From NCBI GenBank assembly GCA_009746045.1, contig RPFO01001462.1, positions 1-49,134 on the forward strand: 49,134 nucleotides of DNA, in the 5' to 3' direction. Source of the DNA: Mesostigma viride. Taxonomy: Eukaryota > Streptophyta > Mesostigmatophyceae > Mesostigmatales > Mesostigmataceae. How positions within the stretch are numbered: the stretch's first letter is position 1; every line of letters starts with the position of its first letter. Shown piece after piece: positions 41,889-49,134 of the stretch. The notes beneath the pieces are model-generated. The model did no database searches and was not told where the DNA came from. It saw only the letters and a list, made by a program, of their open reading frames with translations. The position numbers and the translations under genes are program-made.

Positions 41889-44325
41889 CCAATCCTTTCT
41901 TTTCTTGAGCTGTAGCAGCTCACACAAGTCTACATACAAACACACACAATGGGTACTGGACATCCTCCCCGACTACAAGTCACAACCCGCTGGGCATGAC
42001 AGTCAGCTTGGATTCCTTATTATATGTACATAGCACCCATACTGGCTCAGGAGCACAAACAAATTACAATGAGTCCCTATCCCTTCACGGGAGGCTCGTT
42101 GTGTTACCCATGTACAAGAGGTTGGCCAACTGTGGCAGCCCATAGGTGTTCAGCTAAGAACTTGAGAAGTATGTACAACCTTCAGGACCTTAGGCGAAAC
42201 CCCACAGATCACCCACAACAGCTCATCAGAAAACATTGCTGACCCCCAGACGGGAGTCGGCGCCGGTCTGCTGCCCCTTATCGAACCAGACACAACATCT
42301 ACGCGAAGCACATGCAAAACACAAGCTCCCATACTCGTTCCAACCGTGGAAAATCAGGGGACCTGTCGCCACCTCACCAGCATGGTGGATGGGTCAGCCA
42401 GTCCGTGAAACTCCGCCTTAAGACGGCACCAGGGAATCGAACCCCGCCCACAAACCACAGATCTGGGGAAACCTCAGACTGAGATGAAAACCCCAGATAG
42501 ACATCTCTCCATCAGAGACAATGTCAGACATTCCCACACCAGAGACATGTCTCACCCCTCAAGGTGTGCTCAGGATTATGTACAATCAAGCTCCCAGCCT
42601 GATATCCAGAGACTTAAGCACCCAGCTCTCAGCTTTTAGACAGATAGACCGACTTGACAGTCAGCATTCATGAGCTTCCTCAGTACATTGTACTGGGCTG
42701 GGGCCTTGTGTGGCAGCTTTGTCAATGCATCAGCAGGGTTCTCCTCGCCAGGGATATGCTTCAAGTCAACCAAACTGGCCAACTCCTTCAGCAACAAATA
42801 ATCCAGGTCCCGGCTTCTGGCCAGCTGCTTGTGAACAAACTGGACCATACCCATGCTGTCTGTTAGCAACAACGTCTCCATCTGCAAGGTCCAAGGGGTA
42901 ACTGAAGCCAGCTCCAGCATTAACTCCTTTATGTACAGGCTGGACTGGATCCCCTCGCATATGGCCCTGCATTCTGCCACATCTGAACTGATACAGACCC
43001 TCTTCTGCAGTCTGCTGTACCAGCTGAACAAACTTGCCCTGCTCTGATAAAAAGCAAACAGAGCAGCAGATCTCCCCCTGACCTTGGTAACCTGGCGAGC
43101 ATCCATGGAACTGTCAACAAAGATCTCCAAGGTGATAGGCTGGGCAAAGTCAATCCCAGACAAAATCAGATCAGGGGTACTCTCCACCAACCGGGCTATG
43201 ACTCGAGGCTTCTCATCCTCAAGCACCTCATCAGGCATTCTGCTATGGACCATCAAAGACGGACCACAGATGCTGGCAAACCAGGCCCACATGCCTCTCA
43301 ACTCAGGTCCTGCAGCCTGGGTGATCTTCTCTGGCAAGGCCTTCACAATGGTCTGTTTATAATCTCCTCCAGCCTGAAGCCTGATACTCCACTCCCCGTC
43401 CCTCCTGAACAGGGTAGCCTGCATTCCACAGAACACTACAGGCTTGTTGGGCTCCTGCCACAGCTCCTTGCCCAGTGAAAACTTGCCACTGATGACAGGA
43501 ATAAACTTCTTCAGCCAGGTCGTGGGGGCTAGCAAATGCAGATCATCTCCATGCAAACTAGCATACACTGGCAGACCCTCCCATTGGGCCAGCAGCAAAC
43601 AGGGATCAACTGAAGACACTCTCAAGCCACACTCACTGATCAGAGCTTCCTGCAGCGTGAGTCTCCAGATGATTGGGCTCGACCTGAGTCCTTCCAGGCC
43701 CTTCAGAATAACCAGGAATTGTTGATGCAGCTCCAGCTTCCAGATGGCAGGCACCTCAACACAGTAAGGCTCATCCTGCTTCCACACCCTCCTGGCCACT
43801 TCTGGATCAGATTTTAAAAATGCCCTCTTGAAGTCCAGCAGCACTGATGACATAGCTGCTCCCCTGTTCAGCAACCCCACGTAGAGACATAGCAAAATTC
43901 TCCATGTGTCGTGTAGCATCCCTGGCGTGTATAGCTCCTCTCCTGGCAGACTCCCCGTGCCGTGATACTCATTCAGGACAGGCCTGACATGGGGCACTGA
44001 TACCTCATCCACAACCTTCCTCTTCAGCACAAATCTCAAAGCAAGCTTCCTTGATGCTGGGGGACGTCTGTCTGTTGGTGCAGCACACTCAAACTGCAAC
44101 CACTCCTCCAATGCCTTGGAGAAGGCGAGCTTCCAAGCCTCAAACAAAGTAGGCGAGCTCATCTCTTGGACCAGCTGGTCATATGTCAAAGGAGAGTGTG
44201 CAGCAAGGCTCCTGTGAGTTATGCCAATACTGCTGGGGTGCAACACAGCTGGAATCACCAAACTGGCCGCTGGGGGCACCTCCCCTTCATCCCATTTTAC
44301 ACCCTTGACCGGCTTGGCCCTGCAC
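41889..44325 (-). mobile_element. Element III copy C, 5'-truncated, reverse
   Basis: 3' part of family III: polypurine tract 41889-41906, 3' untranslated region to 42635 (T-arm look-alike at 42430-42446), pol from 42636 to 44325. It ends abruptly at ...CCCTGCAC, just after the retropepsin region. Head-to-head with copy D across a 124-bp spacer. No palindrome cluster, so it shows the empty site GGATCCCCTCGC. Confidence 0.9.
42636..44325 (-). pseudogene. pol: Pol fragment of copy C (RT-RNase H)
   Basis: 547 open codons, practically identical to B and D: RT from PPAASLVIPAVLHPS through LDFKRAFLKSD and HGDD (about 43542-43553), then RNase H to NPADALTKLPHKAP. No frameshift, but IN, PR and gag are absent, so it is a truncated fragment. 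Confidence 0.9.
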
Positions 44326-44449
44326 AGTACTTATATATGCGACCATGGACGCCGCACTACCGCCCGCGGGGTATGGAAGGAGTAGTATAGTACCCCTTAG
44401 TATGACGCCAGAGCGGGCCGTAGTACGGTACTATAGTATAGATACTTAC
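44326..44449. other. 124-bp spacer between inverted copies C and D
   Basis: Unlike the rest of family III. Rich in short hairpins: GGGGTA/TACCCC (about 44378-44396), TAGTACGGTACTA (perfect arms around one G) and TAGTATAGTACC against GGTACTATAGTA. It may be the remains of what lay between two insertions, or filler DNA at an inversion breakpoint. Confidence 0.7.
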
Positions 44450-46100
44450 AGGGGAGGTGCCCCCAGCGGCCAGTTTGGTGATTCCAGCTGTGTTGCACCC
44501 CAGCAGTATTGGCATAACTCACAGGAGCCTTGCTGCACACTCTCCTTTGACATATGACCAGCTGGTCCAAGAGATGAGCTCGCCTACTTTGTTTGAGGCT
44601 TGGAAGCTCGCCTTCTCCAAGGCATTGGAGGAGTGGTTGCAGTTTGAGTGTGCTGCACCAACAGACAGACGTCCCCCAGCATCAAGGAGGCTTGCTTTGA
44701 GATTTGTGCTGAAGAGGAAGGTTGTGGATGAGGTATCAGTGCCCCATGTCAGGCCTGTCCTAAATGAGTATCACGGCACGGGGAGTCTGCCAGGAGAGGA
44801 GCTATACACGCCAGGGATGCTACACGACACATGGAGAATTTTGCTATGTCTCTACGTGGGGTTGCTGAACAGGGGAGCAGCTATGTCATCAGTGCTGCTG
44901 GACTTCAAGAGGGCATTTTTAAAATCTGATCCAGAAGTGGCCAGGAGGGTGTGGAAGCAGGATGAGCCTTACTGTGTTGAGGTGCCTGCCATCTGGAAGC
45001 TGGAGCTGCATCAACAATTCCTGGTTATTCTGAAGGGCCTGGAAGGACTCAGGTCGAGCCCAATCATCTGGAGACTCACGCTGCAGGAAGCTCTGATCAG
45101 TGAGTGTGGCTTGAGAGTGTCTTCAGTTGATCCCTGTTTGCTGCTGGCCCAATGGGAGGGTCTGCCAGTGTATGCTAGTTTGCATGGAGATGATCTGCAT
45201 TTGCTAGCCCCCACGACCTGGCTGAAGAAGTTTATTCCTGTCATCAGTGGCAAGTTTTCACTGGGCAAGGAGCTGTGGCAGGAGCCCAACAAGCCTGTAG
45301 TGTTCTGTGGAATGCAGGCTACCCTGTTCAGGAGGGACGGGGAGTGGAGTATCAGGCTTCAGGCTGGAGGAGATTATAAACAGACCATTGTGAAGGCCTT
45401 GCCAGAGAAGATCACCCAGGCTGCAGGACCTGAGTTGAGAGGCATGTGGGCCTGGTTTGCCAGCATCTGTGGTCCGTCTCTGATGGTCCATAGCAGAATG
45501 CCTGATGAGGTGCTTGAGGATGAGAAGCCTCGAGTCATAGCCCGGTTGGTGGAGAGTACCCCTGATCTGATTTTGTCTGGGATTGACTTTGCCCAGCCTA
45601 TCACCTTGGAGATCTTTGTTGACAGTTCCATGGATGCTCGCCAGGTTACCAAGGTCAGGGGGAGATCTGCTGCTCTGTTTGCTTTTTATCAGAGCAGGGC
45701 AAGTTTGTTCAGCTGGTACAGCAGACTGCAGAAGAGGGTCTGTATCAGTTCAGATGTGGCAGAATGCAGGGCCATATGCGAGGGGATCCAGTCCAGCCTG
45801 TACATAAAGGAGTTAATGCTGGAGCTGGCTTCAGTTACCCCTTGGACCTTGCAGATGGAGACGTTGTTGCTAACAGACAGCATGGGTATGGTCCAGTTTG
45901 TTCACAAGCAGCTGGCCAGAAGCCGGGACCTGGATTATTTGTTGCTGAAGGAGTTGGCCAGTTTGGTTGACTTGAAGCATATCCCTGGCGAGGAGAACCC
46001 TGCTGATGCATTGACAAAGCTGCCACACAAGGCCCCAGCCCAGTACAATGTACTGAGGAAGCTCATGAATGCTGACTGTCAAGTCGGTCTATCTGTCTAA
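44450..46100 (+). pseudogene. pol: Pol fragment of copy D (RT-RNase H)
   Basis: Open for 547 codons to TAA at 46098-46100, with HGDD at about 45183-45194. I see about one residue difference from C (ASRRLAL for ASRKLAL). It starts within the PR-RT linker, about 46 bp nearer the RT than the end of copy C, so the two breakpoints are not identical. Confidence 0.9.
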
Positions 46101-46318
46101 AAGCTGAGAGCTGGGTGCTTAAGTCTCTGGATATCAGGCTGGGAGCTTGATTGTACATAATCCTGAGCACACCTTGAGGGGTGAGACATGTCTCTGGTGT
46201 GGGAATGTCTGACATTGTCTCTGATGGAGAGATGTCTATCTGGGGTTTTCATCTCAGTCTAAGGTTTCCCCAGATCTGTGGTTTGTGGGCGGGGTTCGAT
46301 TCCCTGGTGCCGTCTTAA

Positions 46319-48601
46319 GGGGAGGGGACACCCCTAAAGGGCACTTTTCTGGAAACCATACCTATGCATGTGCTAAAAATCCAATGATGATTGGGGACCA
46401 TAAATATGATAAAAAAAAAATTTTCCAGCCACTTGGGGGTGGTACTAGCCTCCACCATACACCGGTTACGCGCTAAAAATAGAAAAAGACGCTATTTTAG
46501 TCACATTTTTCCTAGGACAATGGGCAAACATATTGGGACCAAATCACATATTCCCGCATAGTTCCCCCACTTTTGAGAAAGTCTGCCTAATTGGGACCAA
46601 TACATAAGCATGGATGCACCAGTTATTAATTTTCCCGCAAAAAGGGTCCTTTTTTAATGAAAAAAAAATAAATCAAATCATAAACACTTCAAATGTTGCC
46701 ATACCATATATTCCCAAATACTAGAGAGGGGGGGACATGCAGCCCCAAAATTTCAGGTCATTCTGACCACCACAGCTCCAGTTATTAACGTTCTTAGGTT
46801 GTCACCAATGACGAAGCTAAGGGAGGTTTTAGCCAGTATTTAACCACACTAACACCCCTTTATTCATCCAAGCCACGTGAAAACTGGCCAAACCACACAC
46901 TACCATCCTCTGCACATATGGTACCTCCTATGTTCAAGGTTTGACGACATTCTGACAAGAACTGCCCAAGTTACAACCATTCCAAGACGGCCACCCATGT
47001 AGACGCTACAAGGAAATTAGAGTAACCATTTAGCCACACTAGCACGTCCTTCTTCATCAAAGACATCTGCAAACTGACCAAAGCACACATAATTAACTCT
47101 TGCACGCTGACGGCAACGCATGCTCAATGTGGGGGGTCATTGTGACAAGAACTACTCAAGTTGATGGGTTTCCTATATGACCACCTGACAAGGCGCTAAG
47201 AACCACTCAGTAAGTTAGTAACACCACAATGCCACTTCATATGCCATCCAACATGCACCAAATCCATGCTGAATATGTTATGAAGTACGAAGGGGTGGCC
47301 ACGCACCTCATACGTCTTCATCGTCCCTCGAGCATGGCCAGCCTTGTAAATATGTGCATAGCCTTGACGATGGTAGCCCTAACATGCCTAAGCAGCATTT
47401 CCTATGTTTCTCCCAGGTTAGAGTGTAAGGTTGATGCCTACCAAGCTAATCAACACAACAACACCTCCTAAACTGTCCTCCCCAGCATGGATGACAAACT
47501 GGGACTATGGAGGGCAAGGAACCAAGTAGGAACATGGTATATATAGCTTGCATGCAGTCATGCATGTCAACCATGGTTGGCTCAGCACATTGTAGTCTTA
47601 TCACATCATCATAACAAAGGAAAGCTCAAACAACCAATGGTGCCTGCTATCTACATGCAGTCACACAAATGCAATATCTCCAACATCATCATCACTATAA
47701 CACTTCCATCCCTGCACGATAAAATGCAAATAAACAATTGGCGGCCCTTCAGCGCATGAGTGCTGTGATGCCGCTGCGGCCTGCGAAGAGAGGGTGCGTC
47801 ACTCTCACACAACAAGAAGCGTCCATACGCACAACATCCTTGCCACAACACGTTTTATGAAATGCCTTATACCTTCCCGACGAGCTATAGGCTGCGACTT
47901 AAGCGGCCCTGATCACGACATCAACGAAAACAATCTAAAGCTGCCAGTATTCGACAACACAACGGCAAGCGACGGCGAGCTAGCTGGCGGAAACTGCCCA
48001 AAAAGAACGCAAAAAACTTCGAACGATGAGCTCATAGAAGAAAGCACTGATAGCAGATAACATTCGCGACACATCTGTACCTTGCCCTCGTAAATCCCTC
48101 GCCCAGGCGCGCAACAACAGCCGTTCTTCCATGGACAGGTCAGACACGCACTGCGCAGGTCTGAACAATTACTTACCGATAATGGCCGAAAATCTGGCAA
48201 AAACCACCAGCTGGGTTTAGAATTCGATGCTACCGGTATTAATGCCTGCTTCACGGTCAGAACAACCCCCAAAACCGCGATTTTACTGCCGCTATCATGA
48301 ATTCTATTTCATTCCGCGCGACCAAAAAATTCAGATTACCCCCCATGCCGATGGCATAAAAAAACAACAGCGATATTGTAAACCAGCTGATTTCCGCCAC
48401 ATACTAACATCATAAACTCATCGTCTTTTAGATTCGAGTAAAATTTTTGCATTTCGCTTGCCCTATTGTGGTAGTTTCGCCTGAACGCAGTCGCCATGGC
48501 CACTTCCGCAAGGGGTGCGCGCACCGTGCACGTGAAATTTGTGACCTTCGGTTCCGGCGCGAATTTTTTGGCGCCAAAAAATTCGGGGGTGTCCCGTCCC
48601 C
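46319..48601. mobile_element. TTAA-flanked DNA-transposon-like insertion 2, no transposase seen
   Basis: Flanked by TTAA (46315-46318, 48602-48605) where copies A, B and C have a single TTAA, so the empty site is in the same window. Terminal inverted repeat of 16 bp with one mismatch: GGGGAGGGGACACCCC (46319-46334) and GGGGTGTCCCGTCCCC (48586-48601). A perfect 24-bp palindrome centred on GGCGCC lies at 48561-48584. The 2.3-kb interior has no recognised transposase. Ends starting GGGG do not fit classic piggyBac; the family is open, and a TA duplication is equally compatible. Confidence 0.75.
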
Positions 48602-49129
48602 TTAAGGCGGAGTTTCACGGACTGGCTGACCCATCCACCATGCTGGTGAGGTGGCGACAGGTCCCCTGATTTTCCACGGTTGGAACGAGTATGGGAGCTT
48701 GTGTTTTGCATGTGCTTCGCGTAGATGTTGTGTCTGGTTCGATAAGGGCAGCAGACCGGCGCCGACTCCCGTCTGGGGGTCAGCAATGTTTTCTGATGAG
48801 CTGTTGTGTGGTGATCTGTGGGGTTTCGCCTAAGGTCCTGAAGGTTGTACATACTTCTCAAGTTCTTAGCTGAACACCTATGGGCTGCCACAGTTGGCCA
48901 ACCTCTTGTACATGGGTAACACAACGAGCCTCCCATGAAGGGATAGGGACTCATTGTAATTTGTTTGTGCTCCTGAGCCAGTATGGGTGCTATGTACATA
49001 TAGTAAGGAATCCAAGCTGACTGTCATGCCCACGGGTTGTGACTTGTAGTCGGGGAGGATGAGTACCATTGTGTGTGTGTGTATGTAGACTTGTGTGAGC
49101 TGCTACAGCTCAAGAAAAGAAAGGATTGG
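48602..49129 (+). other. Rest of copy D 3' untranslated region with polypurine tract
   Basis: Continues the tail of copies A-C from AAGGCGGAGTTTCACGG to the tract AAGAAAAGAAAGGATTGG. Several small indels relative to B and C (a G missing near 48749, a TG inserted near 48810, a longer GT run near 49072-49085) make it the most diverged of the four tails. Confidence 0.85.
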
Positions 49130-49134
49130 AGTTA

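Larger units (their letters stand above)
44450..49134 (+). mobile_element. Element III copy D, 5'-truncated, forward, running off the window
   Basis: Mirror of copy C: pol from 44450, 3' untranslated region from 46101, interrupted by the TTAA insertion at 46319-48601, resuming at 48602, polypurine tract at 49112-49129, then the first five bases of the 3' LTR (AGTTA, 49130-49134) at the window end. Confidence 0.9.

Noticed and set aside
42636-42972. Many plus-strand ORFs over copies B and C
   Set aside because: They recur identically in every family III copy as antisense or out-of-frame shadows of pol.
47913-48524. Minus-strand ORFs in insertion 2 (including one starting MATAFRRNYHNRASEMQ after an earlier Met) as the N-terminus of a transposase or captured host gene
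   Set aside because: Short pieces in different frames with no recognisable motif; exon structure cannot be shown from sequence alone.

Overview
The window looks like a piece of a repeat-packed eukaryotic nuclear genome. I found no cellular gene, rRNA, convincing tRNA or CRISPR array. Nearly everything that can be assigned is Ty1/copia-type LTR retrotransposon, in four lineages (0, I, II, III), nested and inverted, plus two TTAA-flanked DNA-transposon-like insertions, a TG...CA repeat pair and a striking cluster of palindromes. The host cannot be named from this sequence; nothing points to a bacterium.

Layout. 1-1195 is an unassigned flank. Element I (1201-9707) has two identical 408-bp LTRs and a 5-bp target-site duplication (TSD); it sits inside or beside a decayed element 0 (about 9713-14520). 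Element II (14849-23259) has LTRs of 643 and 642 bp with TSD AATTT and landed in the loop of an older hairpin. A 1.7-kb TTAA-flanked insertion follows (23359-25057), then three decayed copies of an unidentified coding tail (25210-26600). The rest is a rearranged cluster of family III: a truncated forward copy A (26601-29582), a nearly complete reverse copy B (29583-41888), a truncated reverse copy C (to 44325) that shares B's 5' LTR, and an inverted copy D (44450 to the window end). B is interrupted by two insertions: a 1446-bp palindrome cluster in RNase H (31345-32790) and a 2817-bp direct-repeat pair in gag (37080-39896). D carries a second TTAA-flanked insertion (46319-48601).

How the genes work together. 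Each fairly complete element reads LTR - extra 5' ORF (ORF0, unknown function) - gag with a CCHC knuckle - pol - 3' untranslated region - polypurine tract - LTR. The four lineages share features that differ from textbook copia. (1) The retropepsin-like domain lies between integrase and reverse transcriptase (IN-PR-RT-RH), not before integrase. (2) The protease motif is DT[N/Q/K] instead of DTG. (3) The RT box is HGDD instead of YVDD. (4) The families whose ends are well defined have LTR termini AGTTA...TAACT instead of TG...CA. In families II and III gag and pol share a frame and are separated by one UGA in a leaky-looking context (UGACUA, UGACUU).

The most unusual object is the cluster in B: six copies of a self-complementary 76-bp (or shortened) palindrome with the same AGTTA...TAACT ends and a 5-bp TSD, alternating with inverted 251-bp units. 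I read it as a miniature non-autonomous element moved by the copia machinery.
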